From an uncultured Photobacterium sp. (GTDB lineage: Bacteria > Pseudomonadota > Gammaproteobacteria > Enterobacterales > Vibrionaceae): 64,000 bases of DNA. Location of the stretch: assembly GCF_947502415.1 (NCBI RefSeq), contig NZ_CANMZV010000020.1:24811-88810 (forward strand), given 5' to 3'. Shown here piece after piece: positions 11,552-21,430 of the stretch (within the stretch, counting starts at the first letter, position 1; each line of letters starts with the position of its first letter). The notes under the pieces are model-generated. The model worked only from the letters and a program-made list of their open reading frames with translations, did not search any database and was not told the DNA's origin. Position numbers and translations under genes: made by a program.

Positions 11552-12280
11552 TTAGTCTTTCGAGATCAAGGTGCCTTCTTGCTCACCCATCACTACACGG
11601 CGAAGTGAACCTGGCTTGTTCATGTTGAAAACACGAATCGGCATGCCGTGGTCGCGAGCCAGAGTAAATGCTGCTAAGTCCATCACTTTCAGTTCTTTTT
11701 CAAGAACATCATTGTAGCTTAGCTTATCACAAAGAACAGCTTCTGGGTTTTTAACTGGATCATCTGTGAATACGCCATCAACTTTTGTTGCTTTTAGTAC
11801 CACATCCGCTTCAATTTCAATACCGCGCAGACATGCAGCTGAATCAGTGGTGAAAAATGGGTTACCGGTACCGGCAGAGAAAATTACCACACGGCCCTGG
11901 CGTAGCTGGCTGATTGCATCTGCCCAGTTGTAGTTATCACATACACCGTTCAGCGGGATTGCAGACATCACTCGAGCGTTCACATAGGCACGGTGCAGCG
12001 CATCGCGCATCGCAAGGCCATTCATCACAGTTGCTAGCATGCCCATGTGATCGCCCACAACTCGGTTCATACCAGCTTCTGCAAGGCCGGCACCACGGAA
12101 TAAGTTACCACCACCGATAACAAGGCCAACTTGTACGCCTAGTTCAATAAGTTCTTTGATTTCCTGAGCCATACGGTCAAGAACTTGTGCGTCAATACCA
12201 AAACCTTCATCGCCCTGCAGTGCTTCACCGCTGAGTTTCAGCAAAATTCGTTGATAAGTCGGTTTAGGATTTGTGGTCAT
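11552..12280 (-). CDS. pyrH: UMP kinase PyrH
   Basis: PyrH phosphorylates UMP to UDP in pyrimidine nucleotide synthesis; bacterial enzymes are hexameric amino-acid-kinase-fold proteins regulated by GTP and UTP. The 242-residue product starts [14 protein letters not shown], with the kinase motif KLSGEAL, then [12 protein letters not shown] and [14 protein letters not shown]. It sits between tsf and frr. Confidence 0.98.
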   Translation of the reverse strand: MTTNPKPTYQRILLKLSGEALQGDEGFGIDAQVLDRMAQEIKELIELGVQVGLVIGGGNLFRGAGLAEAGMNRVVGDHMGMLATVMNGLAMRDALHRAYVNARVMSAIPLNGVCDNYNWADAISQLRQGRVVIFSAGTGNPFFTTDSAACLRGIEIEADVVLKATKVDGVFTDDPVKNPEAVLCDKLSYNDVLEKELKVMDLAAFTLARDHGMPIRVFNMNKPGSLRRVVMGEQEGTLISKD

Positions 12281-12324
12281 TAGGTTTACCTTCCAGGCTT
12301 ACAAATAGAGATATGGAGTTGTAA

Positions 12325-12352
12325 AAAGACCGCAGCCTTGGCTACGGTCTTT
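12325..12352 (-). terminator. Terminator between tsf and pyrH
   Basis: The minus strand has AAAGACCGTAGCC pairing with GGCTGCGGTCTTT around a short loop, then TTAC. The stem is long and ends in Ts. It would reduce read-through from rpsB-tsf into pyrH. Confidence 0.7.
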
Positions 12353-12372
12353 GGAGTTCGTTTCAAGAAGGA

Positions 12373-13218
12373 TTAACCCTTCTGAACAGCTGCAACTTCT
12401 TCAGCAAAGCTCATTTCTTGAGCTTTCTCGATACCTTCACCCACTTCTAGGCGGATAAAGTTAGAAATAGAAGCGCCTTTCTCTTTCAGCATCTGACCAA
12501 CAGTCTGAGATGGGTCCATGATGAACGCCTGACCAGTCAGAGAAACTTCGCCAGTGAATTTCTTCATACGGCCAACAACCATCTTCTCTGCGATCTCTTG
12601 TGGCTTGCCAGATTCAACAGCGATAGCAACTTGGATTGCTTTTTCTTTTTCAACAACGTCAGCAGGTACATCTTCAGGAGTAACAAACTCAGGACGAGAT
12701 GCAGCAACGTGCATTGCAACATGCTTCATTGTCTCTTCATCAGCGTCACCAGCAACAACAACACCGATACGGTCGCCGTGGCGGTAAGAACCAACTTTAG
12801 CGCCTTCGATGAACTCTACGCGACGGATGCCGATGTTCTCACCGATTTTAGCAACTAGTGCGATACGCTGTTCTTCAAACTTAGCTTGAAGAGCTGCGAT
12901 ATCTAGACGCTCTGCTAGTGCAGCGTCAAGTACTTCGTTAGCAAATGCTAGGAAGTTAGAATCTTTTGCTACGAAGTCAGTCTGGCAGTTAACTTCTAGA
13001 AGTGCTGCAACACCGTTTTCGTCTTTGATTAAGATCGTGCCTTCAGCAGCAACGTTACCTGCTTTTTTAGCAGCCTTAGCAGCACCGCTCTTACGCATGT
13101 TTTCAATTGCTAGCTCGATGTCAGCGTTAGCTTCAACAAGCGCTTTTTTACATTCCATCATGCCTGCGCCAGTACGTTCACGCAGTTCTTTAACTAGGGC
13201 AGCTGTAACTGTTGCCAT
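12373..13218 (-). CDS. tsf: Translation elongation factor Ts
   Basis: EF-Ts is the guanine-nucleotide exchange factor for EF-Tu. The 281-residue product has the N-terminal UBA-like domain with the signature [16 protein letters not shown], then the TDFV core motif ([13 protein letters not shown]). Length matches the family (283 in E. coli). It follows rpsB, separated by a hairpin terminator, which is the usual attenuation point for this pair. Confidence 0.98.
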   Translation of the reverse strand: MATVTAALVKELRERTGAGMMECKKALVEANADIELAIENMRKSGAAKAAKKAGNVAAEGTILIKDENGVAALLEVNCQTDFVAKDSNFLAFANEVLDAALAERLDIAALQAKFEEQRIALVAKIGENIGIRRVEFIEGAKVGSYRHGDRIGVVVAGDADEETMKHVAMHVAASRPEFVTPEDVPADVVEKEKAIQVAIAVESGKPQEIAEKMVVGRMKKFTGEVSLTGQAFIMDPSQTVGQMLKEKGASISNFIRLEVGEGIEKAQEMSFAEEVAAVQKG

Positions 13219-13249
13219 TGTTATATCCTCAGTTTTGAATACTCGGTAT

Positions 13250-13277
13250 AAAAATCAGGGGCCCAATTCGGCCCCTG
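13250..13277 (-). terminator. Attenuator between rpsB and tsf
   Basis: Minus strand CAGGGGCC-GAATTG-GGCCCCTG followed by ATTTTTA is a strong GC stem with a T-rich tail. It lies in the 114-bp rpsB-tsf gap, where partial termination is known to set the S2 to EF-Ts ratio in E. coli. Confidence 0.75.
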
Positions 13278-13332
13278 GTAACCATTCTTAGTTTACGCAA
13301 GGTAACTTAAGATGCTCAAAGGAGCCCGGCTA

Positions 13333-14061
13333 TTACTCAGCTTCTACGAAACCGTCTTGCTCTGCTTGTGCAACGATGTCTTGGTTACGACCTTCAGTTA
13401 CAGTTTGAGCAACAGCACCAGTGTATAGCTGGATAGAACGGATTGCGTCATCGTTACCTGGGATAACGAAGTCAACGCCGTCTGGGTTAGAGTTAGTATC
13501 TACTACTGCAAATACTGGGATACCCAGGTTGTTAGCTTCTTTGATTGCAATGTGTTCGTGATCAGCATCAATTACGAACATAGCGTCTGGTAGGCCGCCC
13601 ATGTTCTTGATACCGCCTAGAGACTTCTCAAGCTTCTCCATTTCACGAGTACGCATTAGCGCTTCTTTCTTGGTTAGCTTGTCGAAAGTACCGTCTGTAG
13701 ACTGAGTTTCAAGATCTTTTAGACGCTTGATTGACTGACGAACAGTTTTCCAGTTAGTCAGCATACCACCCAACCAACGGTTGTTTACGTAGTACTGGTC
13801 ACAGTTAACTGCAGCTTCTTTGATTGATTCGCTGGCTGCACGCTTAGTACCAACGAAAAGTACTTTACCCTTACGAGCAGAAATCTTGTTGATTTCAGCT
13901 AGAGCGTCGTTGAACATTGGTACAGTTTTCTCAAGGTTGATGATGTGCACCTTGTTACGAGCACCAAAGATGAATGGCTTCATCTTAGGGTTCCAGTAAC
14001 GAGTTTGGTGACCGAAGTGAACACCAGCCTTAAGCATGTCGCGCATTGATACAGTTGCCAT
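13333..14061 (-). CDS. rpsB: 30S ribosomal protein S2
   Basis: S2 binds late to the 30S subunit head-body junction. The family N-terminus [27 protein letters not shown] begins at the ATG at 14061-14059, giving 242 residues (241 in E. coli), and a GAGGAATA Shine-Dalgarno precedes it. A longer reading from 14163 runs back through the leader RNA and is not credible. rpsB heads the operon rpsB-tsf-pyrH-frr. Expression is probably controlled by S2 binding to the mRNA leader. Confidence 0.98.
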   Translation of the reverse strand: MATVSMRDMLKAGVHFGHQTRYWNPKMKPFIFGARNKVHIINLEKTVPMFNDALAEINKISARKGKVLFVGTKRAASESIKEAAVNCDQYYVNNRWLGGMLTNWKTVRQSIKRLKDLETQSTDGTFDKLTKKEALMRTREMEKLEKSLGGIKNMGGLPDAMFVIDADHEHIAIKEANNLGIPVFAVVDTNSNPDGVDFVIPGNDDAIRSIQLYTGAVAQTVTEGRNQDIVAQAEQDGFVEAE

Positions 14062-14251
14062 TGAATATTCCTCTATGGGGTTAGGCGTCCACATATCCCA
14101 TCCTACCGACCCATATACCTGCCTTACGGCAAATAAGCAGCCTCGCGAAAAGCTGACGGGCACCCCGGAGAATGTGTCGATATGTGTGAGTGATAAATAA
14201 AAGTAAAGGTAATGTTACCAATTTAGTCGAAACACAAATCAGCAAATTACG
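14062..14251 (-). promoter_or_regulatory. rpsB mRNA leader, candidate S2 autoregulatory element
   Basis: About 190 nt of non-coding leader separate the inferred start site (about 14251) from the rpsB ATG. The leader has local hairpins such as GCCTTACGGC (about 14121-14130 on the plus strand). S2 represses rpsB-tsf through a conserved leader structure in E. coli. I infer the same here from length and context and have not folded the full structure. The rest of the 323-bp rpsB-map gap holds the two divergent promoters. Confidence 0.5.
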
Positions 14252-14257
14252 GCGCGC

Positions 14258-14263
14258 TTTATA
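14258..14263 (-). promoter_or_regulatory. rpsB promoter -10 element
   Basis: The minus strand reads TGGTATAAAGCGCGCC: an extended -10 (TGn-TATAAA) followed at once by a GC-only discriminator. A GC-rich discriminator is typical of stringently controlled translation-machinery promoters. Confidence 0.6.
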
Positions 14264-14384
14264 CCATATTTCACTCACCAAAATCTAGCCTAATTATAGT
14301 TAAGCCAGCCAAACCTGGTTTCCATCCAACGTCCTCACTGTTACCATATACGCAACAGAAAACAGTCAACGTAGAGAAGATTGA

Positions 14385-15212
14385 ATGAGCATCAAGATCA
14401 AAACGGCTGATGAAATTGAAAAAATGCGTATCGCAGGCCAGTTGGCTGCAGATGTGCTAGAAATGATCGAACCACACGTAAAAGCTGGTACTACCACTGA
14501 AGAGCTGGATCGTATCTGTCATGAATACATCACGAAAGAACAAGGTGCCATTCCTGCGCCACTAGACTACCACGGTTTCCCGAAGTCAATCTGTACCTCA
14601 ATTAACCACGTAGTTTGTCACGGTATCCCGGCAGAAAACGACGAGCCGGTTAACGGTAAATACAACAAGCCGGCAGTTCTTAAAGACGGCGACATCATCA
14701 ATATCGACGTAACCGTTATCAAAGACGGCTACCATGGCGATACTTCGAAGATGTTCGAAATCGGTGAAGTTTCACTGGAAGACAAGCGCCTGTGCCGTGT
14801 TGCTCAGGAAAGCCTGTACCTGGCAATGAAAAAAGTTAAGCCGGGTGCAAAACTTGGTGAAATCGGTACCGCTATCCAGAAGTTCATTAAAAACGGCAAC
14901 AGCCGTTTCTCAATCGTAAAAGATTTCTGCGGCCATGGTATCGGCAACGAATTCCACGAAGAACCACAAGTTGTTCACTACAAAAACAACGACCGTACCG
15001 TATTAAAAGCCGGTATGTGCTTCACCATCGAGCCAATGATCAATGCTGGTAAATTCGGCTGTGACGTTGATGATAACGACGGCTGGACGGTTTACACCGT
15101 CGACGGCAAAAAGTCGGCACAGTGGGAACATACCCTGCTAGTTACCGACACAGGCTGTGAAGTGCTGACTCTGCGCAAAGAAGAAAGCATTCCGCGCCTA
15201 ATGCACAACTAA
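14385..15212 (+). CDS. map: Type I methionine aminopeptidase
   Basis: MAP removes the initiator methionine from nascent proteins. The 275-residue pita-bread enzyme (264 in E. coli) shows the five metal ligands in INIDVTVIKDGYHGDTSKMF (two Asp), GHGIGNEFHEEP (His), FTIEPMIN (Glu) and QWEHTLLVT (Glu). The C-terminus is a little longer than in E. coli. It is divergent from rpsB and followed by glnD, the same arrangement as in E. coli. A terminator follows. Confidence 0.98.
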   Translation: MSIKIKTADEIEKMRIAGQLAADVLEMIEPHVKAGTTTEELDRICHEYITKEQGAIPAPLDYHGFPKSICTSINHVVCHGIPAENDEPVNGKYNKPAVLKDGDIINIDVTVIKDGYHGDTSKMFEIGEVSLEDKRLCRVAQESLYLAMKKVKPGAKLGEIGTAIQKFIKNGNSRFSIVKDFCGHGIGNEFHEEPQVVHYKNNDRTVLKAGMCFTIEPMINAGKFGCDVDDNDGWTVYTVDGKKSAQWEHTLLVTDTGCEVLTLRKEESIPRLMHN

Positions 15213-15219
15213 TCCAAGA

Positions 15220-15242
15220 GCCGGCCTTGTGCCGGCTTTTTT
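15220..15242 (+). terminator. Terminator after map
   Basis: AGCCGGC-CTTGT-GCCGGCT followed by TTTTT lies 8 bp after the map stop codon. Confidence 0.85.
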
Positions 15243-15299
15243 GAATCTTCCTAATTTCATCGCATTACGGTTATAGTAATAACCAACGATATCCATAAC

Positions 15300-17918
15300 A
15301 TGGCATGGACTGCGATGACAGACATCTCTCCCGCTTCCCCTGTAAACCTAGAAGCCCTGCGCTGTGAACTTGAACAATTCTCCACGTTGCAAAAGCAGCA
15401 ATTTAGTCAACATGCTCCTATCACTGAACTGGTCCAGGCCCGCTCAGCATTTATTGACTCCCTACTGCAACGGCTTTGGCAGCACTTTGACCTCAATACA
15501 CGCAGCGAACTATCTCTGATTGCTGTCGGCGGCTATGGACGAGGTGAGCTCCACCCGCTATCTGATGTCGATATCCTCCTGCTGAGCCAGAATGAACTGG
15601 ATGAAGCCACCGGAAAGACAATCAGCGAATTCCTTACCTTATTGTGGGATCTGAAACTGGAGGTCGGCCATAGTGTCCGCACCCTTGATGACTGCATCAA
15701 GATTGGTCTGGAAGATCTGACCGTTGCCACCAACCTACAGGAATCCCGGCTACTGTGTGGCAGCAGCGAAACTTATCAGTGTCTGGAAGAGGCCATTAAT
15801 TCAGGTGAATTTTGGCCCAGCGAGCAGTTCTACCGCGCCAAAGTGGAAGAGCAAAAAGCTCGTCATGCCCGCTACCATGATACAACTTACAATCTGGAGC
15901 CGGATATCAAATCCAGCCCGGGCGGACTGCGGGATATTCACACTTTAAGCTGGGTGGCCCGCCGCCACTTCGGTGCCACCAACCTGCTGGAAATGAGCCG
16001 GTTCGGTTTCCTTACTGATGCCGAATACCGCGAGCTGGCTGAATGTCAGGACTCGCTATGGCGGATCCGCTTTGCCCTGCACAGTGAACTGCGCCGTTAC
16101 GATAATCGCCTGACCTTCGAACACCAGGCTTCTGTCGCCCAACAGCTCGGCTATACCGGTGAAGGCAACCGTCCGGTCGAAATGATGATGAAAGAGTTCT
16201 ACCGCACCCTGCGCCGAATAGCTGAGCTCAACAAAATGCTATTACAGCTTTTTGATCAGGCGATCCTCAATAATGGCCTGGAAAACGAAGCCAAGCCGCT
16301 CGACGATGACTTCCAGATCCGCGGCCACCTGATCGAGGCAACCAAACCGGCCTTATTCCAGGCTAGGCCGGAAACTATCCTTGATATGTTCCTCCATGTA
16401 GCACGCAATGCCGAAATCGAGGGGATCGCCGCCCCGACATTACGCCAGCTCCGAACTGCCCGGCGCCGCCTGAACCGCTTCTTGATTGAAATCCCTGCCG
16501 CCCGCGAAAAATTTATGAAGCTGGTCCGCGAACCGAATGCCCTGCATAAAGCATTTCGCCTGATGCACCGTCACGGTATCCTATCGACCTACCTACCACA
16601 GTGGAACCAAATTGTCGGTCAGATGCAGTTTGACCTATTCCATGTCTATACCGTGGACGAGCACAGTATCCGGCTACTGAAAAACCTTAACAAATTTGGT
16701 GATCCTGAAAACCGCCAGCGCCACCCAATCTGCTGCGAGGTCTATCCACGCATTGCCAAGAAAGAGCTCCTGATCCTGGCCGCGATCTTCCATGACATCG
16801 CCAAAGGACGCGGGGGAGACCATTCAGAACTCGGTGGCACCGAGGCCTACAATTTCTGCATCCAGCATGGGCTGTCCCGACCGGAAGCCAATTTGGTCAA
16901 GTGGCTGGTCAACCAACACCTGCTGATGTCAGTCACCGCCCAACGCCGGGATATTTACGACCCAGAAGTTGTTACCGAATTTGCCAAAGAAGTTCGTGAC
17001 GAAGAACGACTGGATCACCTGATCTGCCTGACCGTAGCCGATATTTGTGCGACCAACCAGGAGCTGTGGAACAGCTGGAAACGAACCCTGCTGGCCGAGC
17101 TGTACTACTCGACTCAAAAGGCTCTACGCCGCGGGCTTGAAAATCCGCCGGATATCCGCGAACGGATCCGTCACAACCAACAGATGGCCTCGGCAATCCT
17201 TCGCAGTAACGGCTTTACTCCTCGGGAAATCGAAGTCTTGTGGCAGCGCTTTAAGGCTGACTATTTCCTGCGCCACACCCACAAGCAAATCGCATGGCAT
17301 GCTGAAGCGATCCTGAATCATGAGGATCCGGACAAACCGCTGATCCTGCTCAGCAAGAAGCCGACCCGCGGAGGCACCGAGGTTTTTGTCTACAGCAAAG
17401 ACAAAACCAAATTGTTTGCGATTGTGGTATCGGAACTGAATAAGAAAAACCTCAGTGTTCATGATGCTCAAATCATGAACAGCAAAGATGGCTATGCTCT
17501 GGATACTTTCATGGTACTTGACCCAAGCGGAAAGGCGTTGGCCGAAAGCCGCCAAAATAGTGTCCGCCGTGCGCTGATAAATGCACTGACCCACATGAAA
17601 TCTGAACGCAAGAAAAAACGCCCACCGCGTAAACTGCTTCATTTTAATGTCAAAACCCAGGTCGATTTCCTGCCGACCAAAACCGGTAAGAAAACAATGA
17701 TGGAGCTGGTCGCACTGGATATGCCGGGGCTGCTGGCACAGGTCGGGTCGGTATTTGCCCGCCAAAACATCAGTTTGCAAGCAGCGAAAATCACCACCAT
17801 CGGTGAGCGAGCAGAGGATTTTTTTATTCTGGTCAATGAGGAAGGGGCTCAGCTTACTGAGGAACAACAACAAGCACTTAAAACAGCGCTGATCGAACGG
17901 CTGGACGCAGCAAAATAA
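15300..17918 (+). CDS. glnD: Bifunctional uridylyltransferase/uridylyl-removing enzyme GlnD
   Basis: GlnD senses glutamine and uridylylates or deuridylylates the PII proteins that control nitrogen assimilation. The 872-residue product has the nucleotidyltransferase motif GGYGRGELHPLSDVDILL (about residues 79-96), an HD hydrolase domain (HDIAKGRGGDHSELG, about 497-511) and two C-terminal ACT domains (about 690-870). The start is ATG at 15300 or, equally plausible, ATG at 15315 (MTDISPASP). The enzyme is soluble. In E. coli dapD follows glnD; here dapD is 42 kb away. Confidence 0.97.
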   Translation: MAWTAMTDISPASPVNLEALRCELEQFSTLQKQQFSQHAPITELVQARSAFIDSLLQRLWQHFDLNTRSELSLIAVGGYGRGELHPLSDVDILLLSQNELDEATGKTISEFLTLLWDLKLEVGHSVRTLDDCIKIGLEDLTVATNLQESRLLCGSSETYQCLEEAINSGEFWPSEQFYRAKVEEQKARHARYHDTTYNLEPDIKSSPGGLRDIHTLSWVARRHFGATNLLEMSRFGFLTDAEYRELAECQDSLWRIRFALHSELRRYDNRLTFEHQASVAQQLGYTGEGNRPVEMMMKEFYRTLRRIAELNKMLLQLFDQAILNNGLENEAKPLDDDFQIRGHLIEATKPALFQARPETILDMFLHVARNAEIEGIAAPTLRQLRTARRRLNRFLIEIPAAREKFMKLVREPNALHKAFRLMHRHGILSTYLPQWNQIVGQMQFDLFHVYTVDEHSIRLLKNLNKFGDPENRQRHPICCEVYPRIAKKELLILAAIFHDIAKGRGGDHSELGGTEAYNFCIQHGLSRPEANLVKWLVNQHLLMSVTAQRRDIYDPEVVTEFAKEVRDEERLDHLICLTVADICATNQELWNSWKRTLLAELYYSTQKALRRGLENPPDIRERIRHNQQMASAILRSNGFTPREIEVLWQRFKADYFLRHTHKQIAWHAEAILNHEDPDKPLILLSKKPTRGGTEVFVYSKDKTKLFAIVVSELNKKNLSVHDAQIMNSKDGYALDTFMVLDPSGKALAESRQNSVRRALINALTHMKSERKKKRPPRKLLHFNVKTQVDFLPTKTGKKTMMELVALDMPGLLAQVGSVFARQNISLQAAKITTIGERAEDFFILVNEEGAQLTEEQQQALKTALIERLDAAK

Positions 17919-18085
17919 CCCCGCCAAATGCCTTGAATCACACTTCACAGTACTTCCCCCCGAAATCGGCACAAGGCCACATTGGGGGAACATCGATCTT
18001 ACCCACAGATTAGGTGCTACAACCGGACGTTGCCTAGCGGAATTGCTAAATTGTATAAAAACAGCAGACACCAAATGAGGCCCCT

Positions 18086-18466
18086 ATGTACCCACACCTC
18101 ACCGGCATCGGTATTGAGCACCCCGAAACTATAGACCGCTATAGCCTACGCCAGGAAGCCACTAACGATATCCTGAAAATTTACTTTAATAAGCAAAAAG
18201 GCGAACTCTTTGCCAAGAGTGTTAAATTCAAGTTCCCGCGCCATCGCAAGTCTGTTGTCGTCAATAGTGGTAACCGCGAATACAAAGAAATCACTGAAAT
18301 CAACCGCAACCTCACTTTTATCATTGATGAACTAGATCAATTAACGCAGAGGAAACATACCGACATTGATGTGAAGAAGAAGATCCTCAATGACCTGCGC
18401 CATCTGGAACAAGTAGTTACCCATAAGATTGCCGAAATCGAAGCCGATTTGGAAAAATTGAAATAA
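18086..18466 (+). CDS. yaeH: UPF0325 family protein YaeH
   Basis: This 126-residue protein matches E. coli YaeH (UPF0325/DUF3461) along its length: [32 protein letters not shown] and IIDELDQ, ending in EIEADLEKL. Its function is unknown in any organism that I know of. It is rich in charged residues and predicted soluble, with C-terminal helices. In E. coli yaeH also lies close to dapD-glnD-map, so the neighbourhood is partly conserved. An 11-bp stretch at its 3' end (18449-18459) is repeated just downstream at 18473-18483. Confidence 0.93.
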   Translation: MYPHLTGIGIEHPETIDRYSLRQEATNDILKIYFNKQKGELFAKSVKFKFPRHRKSVVVNSGNREYKEITEINRNLTFIIDELDQLTQRKHTDIDVKKKILNDLRHLEQVVTHKIAEIEADLEKLK

Positions 18467-18543
18467 TACAAATTGGAAAAATTAAAGCTGCACTCCTGAA
18501 AGCCATCATCGGCAAAACATTAACAGGAGTGCGCTCAAACATC

Positions 18544-19014
18544 CTAAACTTTGTGTTTTGGCTCCAACTGACCAAGGAAATCATCTAACCAGGGAATAGC
18601 AACTTCAAGCGCATCAAAATTAACACTGGCATCAACCTGCAAAATGGGAACCAGCGCCCTAGCCTGAAGTTGTTGCAGCAGTTCATCAACCTGACGACCG
18701 CCACCGCAGAAACGCTCCTCACCGTAACTCAAATCCCCCATCGCAATCACGCCATAACGAAGTTCCGACATTTGGGGGAACTGCTCATTAAGGACCAGAT
18801 AGAGTGACAGGAGATTGTCCGGGAGCTCACCCTCCCCGGTCGTTGACGTCACCACCAGCACCACATCCTCACTGTACTGGATAAAATCATCAAACTGCGG
18901 CTCAGGGTAGAGCTGAGCTTCATGCCCGGTCGCCACCAGCTTCTCAACTGCAGCTTCAGCGACTTCCTCAGCACCACCATATACAGTACCGACAAAAACA
19001 CCTATCTTTGCCAT
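18544..19014 (-). CDS. yqcA: Flavodoxin YqcA
   Basis: A 156-residue flavodoxin-fold FMN protein. The phosphate-binding loop is visible near the N-terminus (GVFVGTVYGGAEEVAE), followed by VVTSTTGEGELPDN and the GVIAMGDLSYGEERFCGGG isoalloxazine loop. The start MAKIGVF at 19014 fits the family; the longer frame to 19053 does not. The adjacent truC and yqcC identify it as YqcA rather than MioC. Its physiological electron partner is not established. It lies 119 bp downstream of truC. Confidence 0.92.
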   Translation of the reverse strand: MAKIGVFVGTVYGGAEEVAEAAVEKLVATGHEAQLYPEPQFDDFIQYSEDVVLVVTSTTGEGELPDNLLSLYLVLNEQFPQMSELRYGVIAMGDLSYGEERFCGGGRQVDELLQQLQARALVPILQVDASVNFDALEVAIPWLDDFLGQLEPKHKV

Positions 19015-19133
19015 AGCCTCCTGCCTCGCTTTTATCGATAAACGCTTCTTCATACTGTGGCTGCTTACCCGGCAGGATGCAAATAAAACAAGCCCCTAGC
19101 GCGATCTCTGCCGTCTATAGGCTATATCCAATA

Positions 19134-19874
19134 CTAGCTTTTCGGAGACATCAGAGATACAGACCAATCAAAGGCTGTCATCACCCGGTTCCATGCTTCA
19201 TCAGTACTAGCACGGATATCTAATTCTCCACCTGTAACCGGATGTGCCAATTGCAGACGTGATGCATGCAACATCAGGCGGCAGCAATCATAATTGTCCC
19301 GGAACATACGGTTATGACGACCGTCACCATGGTTCACATCACCAATAATATGGTGGCTTAGATGGTGCATATGGCGGCGCAATTGGTGCTTACGTCCTGT
19401 CTCAGGCTTCATCTCAACCAAGGTATAACGGCTGGTTGCATAGCGGCCAACAGGAATATCAGTTTCAACGTTTACCAATGGCGCATAAGCCGTCACGGCT
19501 GGCTGGGCTTCTTTATCCTGGTCGGCATTTTTATCTGCGATCTTATCCAGTTCTTCCTTCAAAGGATAATCAAGTACAGCGGCTTCCTTAACCCAACCTC
19601 GTACCACCGCATGGTATGTTTTCTTGATATCTCGACCAGCAAATTTAGGCATCATTAACGCAGCAATCTCGCTGGAGAGCGCAAACAGCAGAACACCAGA
19701 TGTCGGGCGATCCAAGCGATGCAACGGAAAGACATGCTGGCCAATCTGATCGCGCAGGGTCTGCATCACAAACCGGGTTTCATGGCGATCAAGCCATGAG
19801 CGGTGAACCAGCATACCCGCAGGCTTATTAACAGCAACCAGGTACTGGTCTTGATAAAGAATTTCTAATTCCAT
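19134..19874 (-). CDS. truC: tRNA pseudouridine(65) synthase TruC
   Basis: TruC isomerises U65 to pseudouridine in tRNAs. The 246-residue RluA-family protein has the catalytic motif HRLDRPTSGVLLFAL with the active-site Asp at about residue 54, followed by TGRKHQLRRHMHHLSHHIIGD. No S4 domain is present, as expected for TruC. The order yqcC-truC-yqcA on one strand is the same as in E. coli, and only 3 bp separate yqcC and truC. Confidence 0.96.
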   Translation of the reverse strand: MELEILYQDQYLVAVNKPAGMLVHRSWLDRHETRFVMQTLRDQIGQHVFPLHRLDRPTSGVLLFALSSEIAALMMPKFAGRDIKKTYHAVVRGWVKEAAVLDYPLKEELDKIADKNADQDKEAQPAVTAYAPLVNVETDIPVGRYATSRYTLVEMKPETGRKHQLRRHMHHLSHHIIGDVNHGDGRHNRMFRDNYDCCRLMLHASRLQLAHPVTGGELDIRASTDEAWNRVMTAFDWSVSLMSPKS

Positions 19875-19877
19875 TAA

Positions 19878-20198
19878 TTATTTCGCTCTAAACAGATCAT
19901 CGAACTCGCGGGTAACACCCAGCACAACAGCAAACCCAGGCTGATCTTTCATTGCTTCTTCCGCATAAGGAGAGATCTCAAACTGTGTCGGCAACGGTGC
20001 CTGCATAACTACCAGCTGAGTCATTCGCGGAATAAAAATCCACTGAAACCACTGACTACAGGTTAGGGTATCCACCGCAAAAGGCTCGACACTGGCCAAA
20101 GCCGCCGAAGCCGGTGACTTGGTTTCCCATATCCCGGCTTCCCGCATTACGGATTCAAGCCGCTCCAGCAGTTGTTGGGTCTGATGGTATTTATCCAT
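19878..20198 (-). CDS. yqcC: YqcC family protein (DUF446)
   Basis: A 106-residue small helical protein of the YqcC/DUF446 family, recognised by the LL..LE..MRE.G.W.....S..AL.S..PF..DTL...QWLQW.F.P.M pattern and its position before truC. The structure of the family is a small all-alpha fold; no biochemical function is known to me. It is the first gene of yqcC-truC-yqcA and faces the DUF3549 gene across a 156-bp divergent promoter region. Confidence 0.92.
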   Translation of the reverse strand: MDKYHQTQQLLERLESVMREAGIWETKSPASAALASVEPFAVDTLTCSQWFQWIFIPRMTQLVVMQAPLPTQFEISPYAEEAMKDQPGFAVVLGVTREFDDLFRAK

Positions 20199-20354
20199 CG
20201 CCTTTCTCCCTACAAGAAATATTTATTCCAAACTGAATAATAATCTGACCTACCAGATCATTGTTCAGTTTGGTATTACAGCAATAAAGCGCGCAAGGAT
20301 ACCATCTTACCCCTCTAATCCATATAATCAGGAAACCATTTAAGAGTAAGCATC

Positions 20355-21404
20355 ATGTCCATGGATAAATTTCATACCCTGACCGAACTGCTGGACAACG
20401 CCGGTTGCCAGTACACAATTTTTGATCTTGGCCGCCGCGTGTGCGAAATCGATATCAACCAGTTTAAGGCTGTAGAAGACAACCGCCAGCCCTATCCATG
20501 GCCACTGCAACAACATGCCCACTTGTCTATCTCTTTCTGGCAACAAGGCAATCCTCCTTGGATCTGGTTCCTGCGCCTGCCGCTTGATGAACGAGGACTG
20601 CTAAAACAAGCTGCCGTCGGGGACTTCATCAAATATGTTATCGAAGCGATGGGCGCAACCCTCAACACTACCCCGACCGAAGAGGAGCAAGAGAAGCTTT
20701 CAGCCAACCCATATACCTTCAAACCCAATGACGACAAAATGGCCATTTTCCATGCCCAGCTGCGCCAGCAATTGTCTCTACCTGCCAGCCAATATTACGA
20801 ACATACCCAACATTACCTGTCCGGCGAGCTCGGCTGGGAGAAATGGCAAAGCGTAGGACTACAAGGTCTGGCGGATGTCTGTGCCCGAATGAAGCAGGAA
20901 AATAACAGCACTTTGCTGCGAAAAGCCCTGACGAACCTGCCGATGACTCCGCTCTACGCCCTACTCGGCTGCCTGGAACACTGCGAACTACCGGACAACC
21001 TCGGGGAACGTCTGGCAGAACGACTAGAACAGGAAAACCAACAGCCAGAACCGGACCTCTTTCTGATTTCAGCACTGATCCGAGCGATTTCTGGCAGCAA
21101 CAGCCAACTGCTTAGCCAGCAGCTAAAAGCGCTTCTTGCTATTCCGACGCTATGCCATCCGGAAATACTCGTTGCTATTGCCGGCCGCTGCTGGAATGGC
21201 CTGGCGGATACAGACATTGCCAGCCAGTTCCTGCTGCGCCTGGCCGAAACCGAAGACCAAGCCTTGTTCAATCAGCTGTTTGCCGATTTGGTCATGCTAC
21301 CAATCCTCCGCGGCATCATGCTCCAGGTTCTTCATAGTGACGCCAACCCAGCACTGATTTCGGCAATCACCAAGCTACAACAGCACGCCCGCGGGCAAGC
21401 CTGA
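20355..21404 (+). CDS. DUF3549 family protein
   Basis: A 349-residue soluble protein of the DUF3549 family, found mainly in Vibrionaceae and relatives. The N-terminal part (about 1-120) has the conserved LTELLDNAGCQYTIFDLGRRVCEID and PWPLQQHAHLSISFWQ segments. The C-terminal part (about 140-349) is helical with leucine-rich, HEAT-like character (LLGCLEHCELPDNLGERLAERLEQ). There is no signal peptide and no known catalytic motif. It precedes the DUF3301 gene by 26 bp, so the two form an operon. Function is not known. Confidence 0.85.
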   Translation: MSMDKFHTLTELLDNAGCQYTIFDLGRRVCEIDINQFKAVEDNRQPYPWPLQQHAHLSISFWQQGNPPWIWFLRLPLDERGLLKQAAVGDFIKYVIEAMGATLNTTPTEEEQEKLSANPYTFKPNDDKMAIFHAQLRQQLSLPASQYYEHTQHYLSGELGWEKWQSVGLQGLADVCARMKQENNSTLLRKALTNLPMTPLYALLGCLEHCELPDNLGERLAERLEQENQQPEPDLFLISALIRAISGSNSQLLSQQLKALLAIPTLCHPEILVAIAGRCWNGLADTDIASQFLLRLAETEDQALFNQLFADLVMLPILRGIMLQVLHSDANPALISAITKLQQHARGQA

Positions 21405-21430
21405 ACAATTAACTGAGGTTGAGGTAAGAA

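Noticed and set aside
17124..18074. Open frame of 316 codons on the minus strand across glnD
   Set aside because: It is the reverse of the real glnD gene, whose product shows NT, HD and ACT motifs. The reverse frame has no recognisable domain and no Shine-Dalgarno.
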